From the NCBI RefSeq assembly GCF_023115465.1, contig NZ_CP096034.1, forward strand, positions 4,278,001 through 4,342,000: a stretch of DNA of 64,000 nt, given 5' to 3'. The notes beneath the pieces are model-generated. The model did not search any database and was not told where the DNA came from. It saw only the letters and a program-made list of their open reading frames with translations. Position numbers and translations under genes: made by a program. Below, piece by piece: positions 46,291-54,295 of this stretch. The DNA comes from Gottfriedia acidiceleris (GTDB taxonomy: Bacteria > Bacillota > Bacilli > Bacillales > Bacillaceae_G). Within the stretch, counting starts at the first letter, position 1. Each line of letters begins with the position of its first letter.

Positions 46291-46377
46291 TCATTTAACC
46301 ATTTCTACTTTTTCCAAATTACTCCTTCTTTCTACAAAATCTTTTTTTATTCGGTATTTATAGTCGTAATCAACCAA
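46291..46377 (-). CDS. Candidate 28-aa tyrosine-rich leader peptide
   Basis: A small ORF starts at TTG (46377-46375), 8 nt after the AAAGGAG ribosome binding site, and ends with TGA at 46291. Three of residues 4-8 are Tyr (VDYDYKYR), followed by a Lys/Glu-rich tail. It lies downstream of the second tyrosine T-box and upstream of phhA on the same transcript. It could be a translated leader that senses tyrosyl-tRNA, or a chance ORF. Its length and Tyr clustering are suggestive only. Confidence 0.4.
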   Translation of the reverse strand: MVDYDYKYRIKKDFVERRSNLEKVEMVK

Positions 46378-46483
46378 GCACATCACTCCTTTCAAAGCTA
46401 AAAAAGTGTAAATTATTTTGTTCACTACATTTGTAGCTTATTCCGTCACATCTTCTATACATGCACACAGGATTTTTTCACAT

Positions 46484-46732
46484 AAAAAAATCCCTACTGT
46501 TTGCACAGTAGGGACGAACTTTAAATTCGCGGTACCACCCTAGTTATTAGCTGTTTTACTAAAACTTACTAATATCTTCATTTCATAACGGCTCTTCACC
46601 GTCTTCCCCTCACAATTCGTTTCGAAGAAGATGCTCGTGGATTGTAATTCATGTTGTTTTATGTACTGATTTGCACCAACCATCAGCTCTCTGTTACAGG
46701 GAAAACTTCACTACTTTAATTCCATTCATTGC
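46484..46732 (-). promoter_or_regulatory. T-box riboswitch 2 (tyrosine, proximal to phhA)
   Basis: On the minus strand the leader has the distal Stem I motif AGAGAGCTGATGG, a specifier region GAATTACAATCC (UAC at 46646-46644), the T-box AGGGTGGTACCGCG (46543-46530) and a terminator made of CCCTACTGT and ACAGTAGGG followed by seven Ts. Uncharged tRNA-Tyr should stabilise the antiterminator and allow phhA transcription. It is nearly identical to the upstream copy. Confidence 0.92.
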
Positions 46733-46765
46733 TCATTATTTAATTAAATTATTTTCTTAAAATAA

Positions 46766-47014
46766 AAAAGTCCCTACTGTTTGCACAGTAGGGACGAAAT
46801 AGTCTTTTTCGCGGTACCACCCTAAATTATTAGTAATAAAAACAATACTAATATCTTCATTTCATAACGGCTCTTCACCGTCTTCCCCTCACAATTCGTT
46901 TCGAGGAAGATGCTCTAGGATCGTAATTCATGTGTTCTATGTACTGGTTTGCAGCAACCACCAGCTCTCTGTTACAGGGAAAACTCCACTACTAAAATTC
47001 CTATCATTGCTTTT
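46766..47014 (-). promoter_or_regulatory. T-box riboswitch 1 (tyrosine, distal)
   Basis: The first of two tandem T-boxes. It has AGAGAGCTGGTGG in Stem I, specifier region GAATTACGATCC (UAC at 46925-46923), T-box AGGGTGGTACCGCG near 46823-46810 and a terminator stem CCCTACTGT/ACAGTAGGG followed by TTTTTT. A SigA promoter lies just upstream. Confidence 0.92.
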
Positions 47015-47033
47015 CGTGATTCAATTAATACAT

Positions 47034-47062
47034 ACTTTATTCCTATTTTTCGTAAATGTCAA
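47034..47062 (-). promoter_or_regulatory. Promoter of the phhA T-box leader
   Basis: On the minus strand, TTGACA (47062-47057), a 17-nt spacer and TAAAGT (47039-47034) lie directly upstream of the first T-box. Confidence 0.75.
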
Positions 47063-47375
47063 TACTTATAATTTTTTATTTCTCATGAGATTTTTATTAT
47101 TTAGAAATAATTATAACCATGTTCTTTAGAAATATATGATCGGAAATCACCAATTAACCACATAAACTAATTTAGGAACTCATATTCTCAATTTATATAA
47201 AAACAATATAGTTACCCACTCTCTCTTTACTGTATAAACAATGATTTTTTAAAGAGTATTTAGAGTTAATGATTCCCCCACTGGAGTTTCAATCAATTTT
47301 AAAAAGTTATATTTAATTTTTAATATATATCTTATTCTAAAATTGGTCGCAAAAAACATAGTTATATCAATATAT

Positions 47376-47596
47376 TTTTCCCTAGCACATTCTCTAATAA
47401 ATGATTCTTTTTTCTTTGTATAAGTTTGACGATCATTTTGATATTCCTTAGCGAGAATCTTTAATTGAAGTACTTCCAACATATTCCATACAAATTATTT
47501 TTTTGGTATAGCGGATAGAATTTTCCCTTTTTCTTCTTCAAATTGTAGTTCCCAATTAGGATCATCATTTTTAATCAAGACATTTGGTTTTGTCAC
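47376..47596 (-). pseudogene. GrpB (UPF0157) family gene relic
   Basis: Minus-strand translation from GTG 47596 gives a GrpB-like N terminus (IKNDDPNWELQFEEEKGK). After a frameshift a second segment (47482-47376) reads LKILAKEYQNDRQTYTKKKE then SFIRECARE, the usual GrpB C terminus. The central about 100 residues are missing. The open frame runs on to 47249 in unrelated sequence. The gene is broken by internal deletion and frameshift. Confidence 0.65.
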
Positions 47597-47661
47597 GTTT
47601 ATACGTCTTCCTCATTAAATTATTTTCTAAACAAAAAGTTTTACCGTTATATTTGTACATA

Positions 47662-47689
47662 TTGACAATCTTCTTATATAAAATATAAT
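47662..47689 (+). promoter_or_regulatory. bioY promoter
   Basis: TTGACA (47662-47667), a 16-nt spacer and TATAAT (47684-47689). Confidence 0.8.
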
Positions 47690-47699
47690 TAATTTATAA

Positions 47700-47733
47700 T
47701 ATGTTAACTTAAAAAATAAAATAAGTTAACATA
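47700..47733 (+). promoter_or_regulatory. BirA operator of bioY
   Basis: TATGTTAACTT (47700-47710) and its perfect inverted copy (47723-47733) lie 12 nt apart, just downstream of the -10. GTTAAC arms at this distance match the BirA (biotin repressor) box. Biotin-loaded BirA should repress bioY. Confidence 0.85.
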
Positions 47734-47752
47734 AAGAGAGGGAGATTTAGTA

Positions 47753-48319
47753 ATGCAACAAGAAAGATTAAAAATGCTTATTAATTCAGCTTTATTTGCA
47801 GCAATTATTGGTATTCTATCTCAAATATCTATTCCTTTGCCCTTTTCTCCTGTTCCAATTACAGGACAAACATTAGCAATTGGCTTAGCGGCTACGATTT
47901 TAGGTAAGAAATACGGAACAATCTCGTTACTTCTTTATTTAGCACTTGGCGCAATCGGAATACCAGTTTTCGCAGGTGGTGCTGCGGGGTTTGGCGTACT
48001 ATTCGGTTCAACAGGTGGTTATTTAATTGGATTTATTCCAACTATTTTCATCATCGCTTACTATATTGAAAAAACTAAGTTCACAGTCTTAAATGCAATG
48101 ATTGCAAACACAATCGGTATGTTTGTAACGTTAGTATTTGGTACTGTGTGGTTAAAAATTGCAGCTTCTCTAAGCTGGCACGATGCGATGGCTTTCGGTT
48201 TTTATCCTTTCATTATTCTTGGATTAGTTAAAGCCTATGTAGCATCTGCATTAGGTGTTATTATTGGTAAACGTTTAGCAAAAGCTAATTTATTAAAACG
48301 TGATGAAATTTCAGCGTAG
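47753..48319 (+). CDS. bioY: Biotin transporter BioY
   Basis: A 188-aa ECF-type substrate-binding membrane protein with six hydrophobic segments. The BioY signature IPLPFSPVPITGQTLA is at about residues 26-41, and YLALGAIGIPVFAGG-GFG and GSTGGYLIGF follow. It captures biotin alone or with the EcfAA'T module encoded elsewhere. Its BirA box and the biotin-dependent carboxylase encoded at 50.8-55.6 kb are consistent with biotin need. Confidence 0.95.
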   Translation: MQQERLKMLINSALFAAIIGILSQISIPLPFSPVPITGQTLAIGLAATILGKKYGTISLLLYLALGAIGIPVFAGGAAGFGVLFGSTGGYLIGFIPTIFIIAYYIEKTKFTVLNAMIANTIGMFVTLVFGTVWLKIAASLSWHDAMAFGFYPFIILGLVKAYVASALGVIIGKRLAKANLLKRDEISA

Positions 48320-48322
48320 TAC

Positions 48323-48353
48323 AAAAAGAGCTCACTCTTATGATGTGAGCTCT
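48323..48353 (+). terminator. bioY terminator
   Basis: AAAGAGCTCAC pairs perfectly with GTGAGCTCTTT. The T tract after it is short. Confidence 0.7.
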
Positions 48354-48386
48354 TTCAGTGTGTGGACAAAGTACAAAAAACTTGAT

Positions 48387-48518
48387 TTTCAGACTGATTG
48401 CAAGCGCTTGTCTTTCGAGGTGCGAAGCCTGGTGAGGAGCGGAGTTACCCTAGACAGTAATGAGCACAGCAGACAGGCGAAGCAACGAAGAAAGCGAGCG
48501 TTTATCAACAGTCTGAAA
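48387..48518. repeat. Short inverted-repeat element downstream of bioY
   Basis: TTTCAGACTG (48387-48396) and its perfect inverted copy (48509-48518) bound 132 bp of relatively GC-rich DNA with no real gene. The left end plus flank (AACTTGATTTTCAGACTGA) recurs alone at about 33755-33773. It looks like a non-autonomous dispersed repeat. Confidence 0.5.
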
Positions 48519-48525
48519 GGTAATT

Positions 48526-49029
48526 TCATTGAACATCAACAGCTTTAACGACTGATCGATCTCCTTTTTGTTGGACTGTAACAATATACTTAGATCCGCC
48601 TTGATTGTATCTGTCCATTTGGCTTTCAGGAATGTAAAAACGACTTAGATTATGATTGATTACAATTTCTTCTTCTTTTCCAGTATATGTGTATTGAATA
48701 GTTGCTTTAATGTATTTTGAATGCTTTGGACGATGATCCGTTACATAATCTAATTGATAAATATCATTTTGTCCCTTTTGAAAGACAATATAAACTTTTT
48801 CCCCTTCTTTCGGCGTATCTTTACCTTTCCAATCCTTCATTGTTATTGAGTCAAAATCATACGATAAGGCTGCATAATGTCCTAATAAAGGTTCCACTGG
48901 ATCCAAACTTTCAGATTTTATTTTAAACGTATCGGCTGAATGCTTAAAGTACATAATGTTGCCAAGTAAAGCTAGTAATAAAATAAACTGAATGATTGAA
49001 AGCAAAAGTAATTTCTTCTTATTTTGCAT
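48526..49029 (-). CDS. GDYXXLXY domain membrane-anchored protein
   Basis: A 167-aa protein with an N-terminal anchor helix (LLLLSIIQFILLLALLGNIMYF) and an extracytoplasmic domain containing GHYAALSYDF, the GDYXXLXY signature. Such proteins are nearly always encoded next to DUF2157 proteins, as here. ATG 49029 follows AGAGGTG and overlaps the end of the DUF2157 gene by 11 nt. Function unknown. Confidence 0.8.
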   Translation of the reverse strand: MQNKKKLLLLSIIQFILLLALLGNIMYFKHSADTFKIKSESLDPVEPLLGHYAALSYDFDSITMKDWKGKDTPKEGEKVYIVFQKGQNDIYQLDYVTDHRPKHSKYIKATIQYTYTGKEEEIVINHNLSRFYIPESQMDRYNQGGSKYIVTVQQKGDRSVVKAVDVQ

Positions 49030-50281
49030 GTTCATCACCTCTTGCTTTTTTCGATTGGGTATAGACGAAATATAATACTACTGCAAGGATAATAAACACG
49101 ATTGATTTACTTATAAATGAAATGGCAAATCCTGTATAAATTCCAATTACTAGTGAGGCAAATGTTATAAAACCAATAATAATGCTTCCTTTTTCCTGGC
49201 CTAATACACCTTTAAATAAACGTATACATGAATAGGAAAATAATATTAATACGCCTACAATCATATTGGCTAATTGATCTTGTATTCCTAATATTGGTAA
49301 TACGAATATAAATAAGAAGATCCAAAGATAATTATTAAACGATATTTTGTCCTTCCACTTCTTGTACACGGTATAGATTGCTAGTAAAAGGATTAATAGA
49401 ATGATCGTATCAAATAGTGGCACTGCAATCGGCTTTAAAAATCCATGTGAAAATTCCTTTTGCAACTCATGAATTACATCATAAGATCCTCCAAATAATG
49501 AAGTGAAATACGTGAATAGCCATATAAATATAGTAAATACAGGTAATAAAACATAATTAATAATCCCACGTTCGTTTAAATACCAAAGAATAAACACTAC
49601 TAAAATAATTGGCATCATATATTGGCGGTCTGAAAATGTCTGGAAAAACATAATGACAATATACCCTAGAAATGTGTAATTAAAGCTAGCATTCCACCGA
49701 TTCTTCATTATTGTTAATAAATAAACTGAGCAAAGTAACAATGGAATTTGAAGAAGGTAAACATGTGCCGTTTCTATTCCAGCACTATAGCTCAAACTAA
49801 AAAATCCGATTCCCAAGAAAAGATAATAAAACATGTTATGCTTTAACACATAATAATAAAGGAATGCGAGCATTGTCCAAGTGATCAAAAATACTGGACT
49901 ATCACTAGTAAACTGATACATTTGTACAATCAAAACAAATGCACATGCATACCCAATTACATTAATAAAGTTTAAACAATTCCCAAACAATTCTTTCCCC
50001 TTATGATAGCTTATAAATGCAACTGCATGGAAAACTAATAGTGTGACAAAAATAATGACTAATCTCATAGTTTGGCTAAATTCGTTCCAGTTACTGCCCA
50101 CTAGCGCTAAAATTGAAAATGCTACAAGTAATGCAATTAAAAATGGTACAATATCTCCTAAAAAAGTTTGCTTTTCAGCTTTAGCTCGGTGCCTTTCATA
50201 CTCAAGTATTCGGTTTAATGAAGCTTCATCTAGTAAGTTATGCTTGTGCCATTCTTTTAGCTTTTGATCTAATTTACTCAT
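49019..50281 (-). CDS. DUF2157 domain polytopic membrane protein
   Basis: A 420-aa protein with an N-terminal soluble helical segment of about 45 residues (KEWHKHNLLDEASLNRILEYE) followed by about 12 hydrophobic helices. The layout is that of the DUF2157 family, usually paired with a GDYXXLXY protein. Function unknown. The gap upstream (50282-50586) contains a palindrome shared with 28132-28152 and no gene. Confidence 0.8.
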   Translation of the reverse strand: MSKLDQKLKEWHKHNLLDEASLNRILEYERHRAKAEKQTFLGDIVPFLIALLVAFSILALVGSNWNEFSQTMRLVIIFVTLLVFHAVAFISYHKGKELFGNCLNFINVIGYACAFVLIVQMYQFTSDSPVFLITWTMLAFLYYYVLKHNMFYYLFLGIGFFSLSYSAGIETAHVYLLQIPLLLCSVYLLTIMKNRWNASFNYTFLGYIVIMFFQTFSDRQYMMPIILVVFILWYLNERGIINYVLLPVFTIFIWLFTYFTSLFGGSYDVIHELQKEFSHGFLKPIAVPLFDTIILLILLLAIYTVYKKWKDKISFNNYLWIFLFIFVLPILGIQDQLANMIVGVLILFSYSCIRLFKGVLGQEKGSIIIGFITFASLVIGIYTGFAISFISKSIVFIILAVVLYFVYTQSKKARGDEHAK

Positions 50282-50386
50282 GTAATCCCCCCTTTTAGTA
50301 GCAGTTTATAAAACTACTTCCATTACTATTATAATTTCTCAATAAAACATAAATTACCTCTAAATCTAAAATTTAAGAAGAATATG

Positions 50387-50408
50387 TTTAATCAAACGTT
50401 TGTTTAAT
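50387..50408. promoter_or_regulatory. Palindrome upstream of the DUF2157 operon, shared with 28132-28152
   Basis: CAAACGTTTG (50393-50402) within TAATCAAACGTTTGTTTAA, identical over 19 nt to the reverse complement of the site at 28132. The form is that of a TetR- or LacI-type operator, but no cognate regulator is adjacent. Confidence 0.4.
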
Positions 50409-50586
50409 TTATAAGGTTTCCCACTAAGAGCTTAATAATATAGCTTTGTATTGTTCATATTGTCCACTTGCTCTTAATATGATAGTCTATTCATAAATTC
50501 TAACAATTTAATTGCATTTAGATTTACATATAGATTCTATTGTACATACAGCTTTCATATAAGGGTGTTTTTTACTGTTTAAAATC

Positions 50587-50721
50587 ATGATTGTAGAAGA
50601 TGATGAAAAAATTCGTAAAATCGTCTCGGAAACAATACGGAAATGGCAGTATGAGGTAATTGAAGTAACAAAGTTTGATCAAATACGATTAGAAGTTGAA
50701 AATACTCAACCTCATCTTTGA
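50587..50721 (+). pseudogene. OmpR-type response regulator fragment
   Basis: A 44-codon ORF encodes the first strand-helix-strand of a receiver domain (MIVEDDEKIRKIVSET, IRKWQYEVIEVTKFDQ) and stops at TQPHL, before the phospho-acceptor Asp. There is no ribosome binding site. Normal OmpR-type regulators have about 225 aa, and no kinase gene follows. A relic of a BceR/YxdJ-like regulator is likely. Confidence 0.7.
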
Positions 50722-50788
50722 ATTTTTTTAATACCACGCTATAAGCTTTTTAGAACCCTAGGCCTAGCCTAGAATTTTCGTTTCCACA

Positions 50789-50820
50789 ATAAAAACAGCC
50801 CTATTTCTAGGGCTTTTTCA
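50789..50820. terminator. Terminator of the leucine degradation operon
   Basis: AAAAACAGCCCTA and TAGGGCTTTTT form a stem with a short TTTC loop. T runs flank it on both strands, so it is potentially bidirectional. Confidence 0.85.
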
Positions 50821-50827
50821 TGATCCT

Positions 50828-52357
50828 TTAAACAGGATAAACACCATGCTTTTTCGTAGCAGGGGTTTCATATGATTCTGAGTAATAAGCAAAACGCTTA
50901 ATTAGCTCTGTACGTAGCTCTTCTGGTTGAATGACTACATCTACTACTAGCTCAGATGCTAAGCGGTAAATATCGATATCTTCAGCATACTCTTTACGTT
51001 TTTCTTGGATAAAGGCAGCTTGTTCTTCTTTTGGTAAGCTTGCAATTTTCTTTGCATACACTGCATTTACTGCTGCTTCAGGACCCATTACAGCGATTTG
51101 AGCTGATGGGAATGCAATAACACAGTCTGTTTCAAATGCAGGGCCTGCCATTGCGTAAAGTCCAGCACCGTATGCTTTACGAACGATAACTGAGATTTTT
51201 GGAACAGATGCATTACTCATGCTATAAAGCATTTTTGCACCATGGCGGATAATTCCTGCACGCTCTACTTTTGTACCAATCATAAAACCAGGTACGTCCA
51301 TTAAGAATAATAAAGGAATATGGTAAGCATCACATAAATTAATAAATTTAGCTGCTTTATCCGCTGAATCATGGAATAATACGCCACCTTTAACTCTCGG
51401 TTGGTTAGCGATAATCCCTACGCTACGTCCATCTAATCTAGCAAAACCAGTCACTAGTTCAGGTGCAAATAGCTTTTTAATTTCAAAGAATGAATCTTCA
51501 TCAACTACTCGGTCGATAAATTCATAAATAGAAAACGGTACGTTTTGATTGCTTGGTATAATTTCTGCTAAAGACTTCTCTTTTTGAACAGGATTTTTAG
51601 CCTCAACAACAGGAGCCCCTTGCTTGAAATTAGTTGGTAAATAAGATAAATAATCTTTTAACTTAGCAATCGCTTCTTCTTCTGACTCACACAATACATC
51701 TCCGCAACCTGAAACTGAACAGTGCATTCTAGCTCCACCCATTTCTTCGAGTGTAACTTTTTCACCAATAACCATTTCAGCCATACGAGGTGAACCTAAG
51801 TACATTGAAGAATTACCTTCAACCATAAATACAGAATCACAGAATGCAGGAATATAAGCTCCACCTGCAGCCGAAGGTCCAAATAATAAGCAGATTTGAG
51901 GTACTTGTCCTGATAGCTTAATTTGGTTGTGGAATATACGTCCAGCACCACGTCTACCTGGGAACATAAATACTTGATCGGTAATACGTGCTCCTGCAGA
52001 GTCCACTAAATAAATTAAAGGTACAAGCATTTTTAAACATGTTTCTTGAATGCGGATGATTTTTTCTACTGTTTTTTCGCCCCATGAACCTGCTTTTACA
52101 GTTGAATCATTCGCCATTACACATACAGTACGGCCATTAATTTTACCGATTCCTGTTACGATGCCATCTGCTGGAAATTCGTCATTCATACAGTTCGCAA
52201 AGAAACCATCTTCCACAAAACTGTCTTTATCTAAAAGTTGGTTAATTCTTTCTCTTGCAAAGAGCTTACCAATTTTGGAATTGCTCTCATGATATTTTTC
52301 TTTCCCACCAGAAAGTATTTGTTCTTTTCGAGCTTGATATGTTGCTTCGTTTGACAT
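50828..52357 (-). CDS. yngE: Acyl-CoA carboxylase carboxyltransferase subunit (methylcrotonyl-CoA type, YngE)
   Basis: A 509-aa biotin-dependent carboxyltransferase with N- and C-terminal crotonase-like halves. Signature segments are LVDSAGARITDQ, FGPSAAGGAYIPAFCD, VKGGVLFHDSADKAAKFI and DVPGFMIGTKVERAGIIRHGAKMLY. With the biotin carboxylase (54296) and carrier (54063) it should carboxylate 3-methylcrotonyl-CoA in leucine breakdown. A propionyl-CoA role is possible on motifs alone, but the operon favours methylcrotonyl-CoA. Confidence 0.88.
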   Translation of the reverse strand: MSNEATYQARKEQILSGGKEKYHESNSKIGKLFARERINQLLDKDSFVEDGFFANCMNDEFPADGIVTGIGKINGRTVCVMANDSTVKAGSWGEKTVEKIIRIQETCLKMLVPLIYLVDSAGARITDQVFMFPGRRGAGRIFHNQIKLSGQVPQICLLFGPSAAGGAYIPAFCDSVFMVEGNSSMYLGSPRMAEMVIGEKVTLEEMGGARMHCSVSGCGDVLCESEEEAIAKLKDYLSYLPTNFKQGAPVVEAKNPVQKEKSLAEIIPSNQNVPFSIYEFIDRVVDEDSFFEIKKLFAPELVTGFARLDGRSVGIIANQPRVKGGVLFHDSADKAAKFINLCDAYHIPLLFLMDVPGFMIGTKVERAGIIRHGAKMLYSMSNASVPKISVIVRKAYGAGLYAMAGPAFETDCVIAFPSAQIAVMGPEAAVNAVYAKKIASLPKEEQAAFIQEKRKEYAEDIDIYRLASELVVDVVIQPEELRTELIKRFAYYSESYETPATKKHGVYPV

Positions 52358-52361
52358 GCAA

Positions 52362-53138
52362 TTACTCTCCTTTATATTGCGGCTTACGCTTTTCTTGAAA
52401 TGCTACTAAACCTTCCATACGGTCATTTGTATGCAGTAAAGTTTCATATTCATAAGTTTCTAATCTTAGACCTAAATCTAAAGGAAGATCGAAACCGCGT
52501 TGAATCGCCTTTTTTGCTGCACGGATTGCAAGAGGACCTTTACTTGCGATCGTTTCACATATTTCAAGCGCCTGATTTTGTAATTCATCTATTTCAACAA
52601 CATGTTCTAGAATGCCGTAGCCTTCAGCTTCTAGTGCATTTAAACGTTTGCCAGTAAAGATTAGTTCCTTTGCTCTTCCAAGTCCAATTAAACGTGGAAG
52701 TCTTTGTGTACCACCAGCACCTGGAATAATCGCTAAAGATGTTTCTGGTAAACCAACGATTGCTTCTTTATGTGCAATTCTTAAATCACATGCTAAAGCA
52801 AGTTCAAGTCCTCCACCTAGGGCAACTCCATTGATTGCTGCTATTGTTGGCATAGGTAATCTTTCAACTTTTTCAAAAAGTGTCCCGATTTTTTCAACAG
52901 TTTCTCGAGCCTCACTCTCAGTCATGCCTCTTCTTTCTTTTAAATCAGCACCACTACAGAAGTAAGATGATCCGCTACCAGTAAATATGACAGCACGTAC
53001 AGATGATTTTTTTAACTCATCCATTTGGCTATGAAGAGCATCTAGTAACTCACGTGATAATGAATTAGCCGCATTTGTACGATTTAATGTAAGAATTCTA
53101 ATATGACCGATATCACTTACTAATAAACTTGATTCCAT
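52362..53138 (-). CDS. yngF: Enoyl-CoA hydratase (3-methylglutaconyl-CoA hydratase type, YngF)
   Basis: A 258-aa crotonase-family protein with the oxyanion-hole segments SSYFCSGADLKER and AINGVALGGGLELALACDLRI and the catalytic region LPETSLAIIPGAGGTQRLPRLIG (Glu positions conserved). In the leucine pathway it hydrates 3-methylglutaconyl-CoA to HMG-CoA. It lies between the HMG-CoA lyase and carboxyltransferase genes with gaps of 0 and 4 nt. Confidence 0.9.
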   Translation of the reverse strand: MESSLLVSDIGHIRILTLNRTNAANSLSRELLDALHSQMDELKKSSVRAVIFTGSGSSYFCSGADLKERRGMTESEARETVEKIGTLFEKVERLPMPTIAAINGVALGGGLELALACDLRIAHKEAIVGLPETSLAIIPGAGGTQRLPRLIGLGRAKELIFTGKRLNALEAEGYGILEHVVEIDELQNQALEICETIASKGPLAIRAAKKAIQRGFDLPLDLGLRLETYEYETLLHTNDRMEGLVAFQEKRKPQYKGE

Positions 53139-54053
53139 TTAAATACTCTCCTTTGAACCATTCCATACGGAAAATAGCTTACTAACTGGTGTTAAGTTCA
53201 TTTGTTCAGAGATATATGAAGTAGCTTGATGAAGTTTCTTTTCATCTACATTAGTTGTAATACCTAAATTATGAAGTAATGAAACAACATCTTCAGTAGC
53301 TACATTTCCACTAGCTCCTGGTGCATATGGACAACCACCTAGTCCACCATTTGAAGAATCAAATTTTTCAATTCCAAATAATAAAGAAGTATAAAGATTT
53401 GCAACAGCACGACCATATGTATCATGGAAATGCATAGCAATTCGATTAACTGGTACTTCTTTAACTAGATATTCTAAAAATTGATTTACCTGAAGTGGAT
53501 TAGCAATTCCAATTGTGTCGCCTAAGGAAATTTCATCTACTCCACATTCAAGTAATTCGTTTGCAAGTTTGATCACCTTCACCTGGTCTACAGCACCCTC
53601 ATACGGGCAACCAAATACAGTCGAAATATATGCTCTAGTAGTCTTTTTATTATTTTTACATTCTGTAATCATTGAGCGAATATCGCTCATTGAATGATCG
53701 ATACTCGCGTTTTTATTTTTTAAATTATGTGTTTCGCTAGCAGAGACAAAGAAATTAATTTCATCTGCATCTACTTCAAATGCACTCATTAACCCTCTTT
53801 TATTAGGAACAAGAGCTGCATAAGTAACCCCATCTTTTTTCCTAAGCCTCGTAAATAGATCTACCGAGTCACTTAATTGAGGAATCCAGTCTGGTCTCAC
53901 AAACGAAGAAACTTCAATATAAGACAAACCACTCTCTACTAATAAATTGATCCACTCAAGCTTCTTTTCAGTAGTAACAAACTGTTTTTCATTTTGCAAA
54001 CCATCACGTGGACCTACTTCTCTTATAAAAGCCGATTGAGGTAGCTTCATCAC
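53139..54053 (-). CDS. yngG: Hydroxymethylglutaryl-CoA lyase (YngG)
   Basis: A 304-aa TIM-barrel lyase that cleaves HMG-CoA to acetyl-CoA and acetoacetate. It has the motif REVGPRDGLQNE near the N terminus, HFHDTYG (metal-binding His pair) and GGLGGCPYAPGASGNVATED carrying the active-site Cys. It lies directly upstream of yngF and downstream of the biotin carrier gene. Confidence 0.94.
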   Translation of the reverse strand: MMKLPQSAFIREVGPRDGLQNEKQFVTTEKKLEWINLLVESGLSYIEVSSFVRPDWIPQLSDSVDLFTRLRKKDGVTYAALVPNKRGLMSAFEVDADEINFFVSASETHNLKNKNASIDHSMSDIRSMITECKNNKKTTRAYISTVFGCPYEGAVDQVKVIKLANELLECGVDEISLGDTIGIANPLQVNQFLEYLVKEVPVNRIAMHFHDTYGRAVANLYTSLLFGIEKFDSSNGGLGGCPYAPGASGNVATEDVVSLLHNLGITTNVDEKKLHQATSYISEQMNLTPVSKLFSVWNGSKESI

Positions 54054-54062
54054 TACTAACTC

Positions 54063-54284
54063 CTAACCTAATTTTTCAACTTGAATTAAAGAATCGCCCT
54101 CGTTTACAAAATCGCCTTCGTTAACGAACACATTTACGACTTTACATTTATAAGGAGCAGCATGCGGAATTTCCATTTTCATAGACTCTAAGATTACATA
54201 ATCTTGATCACTACTAATTTCGTCCCCTACCGATACAAGACATTTCCATACGCTTCCAGCCATCATTGCAGTTAAGTTTTCCAT
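54063..54284 (-). CDS. yngHB: Biotin carboxyl carrier protein (YngHB)
   Basis: A 73-aa stand-alone biotinyl domain. The biotinylated Lys36 lies in the canonical ESMKMEIP motif. It is encoded just after the biotin carboxylase, from which it is split, as in B. subtilis yngHA/yngHB. It carries the carboxyl group between the carboxylase and transferase subunits. Confidence 0.94.
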   Translation of the reverse strand: MENLTAMMAGSVWKCLVSVGDEISSDQDYVILESMKMEIPHAAPYKCKVVNVFVNEGDFVNEGDSLIQVEKLG

Positions 54285-54295
54285 ATCTAATTACC

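Noticed and set aside
48395-48412. CcpA cre-like site (GCAAGCGCTTG)
   Set aside because: It lies inside the dispersed element downstream of bioY, away from any promoter, and is probably part of the repeat.
48300-48548. 82-aa plus-strand ORF after bioY
   Set aside because: It runs through the bioY terminator and the inverted-repeat element and has no independent start signal.
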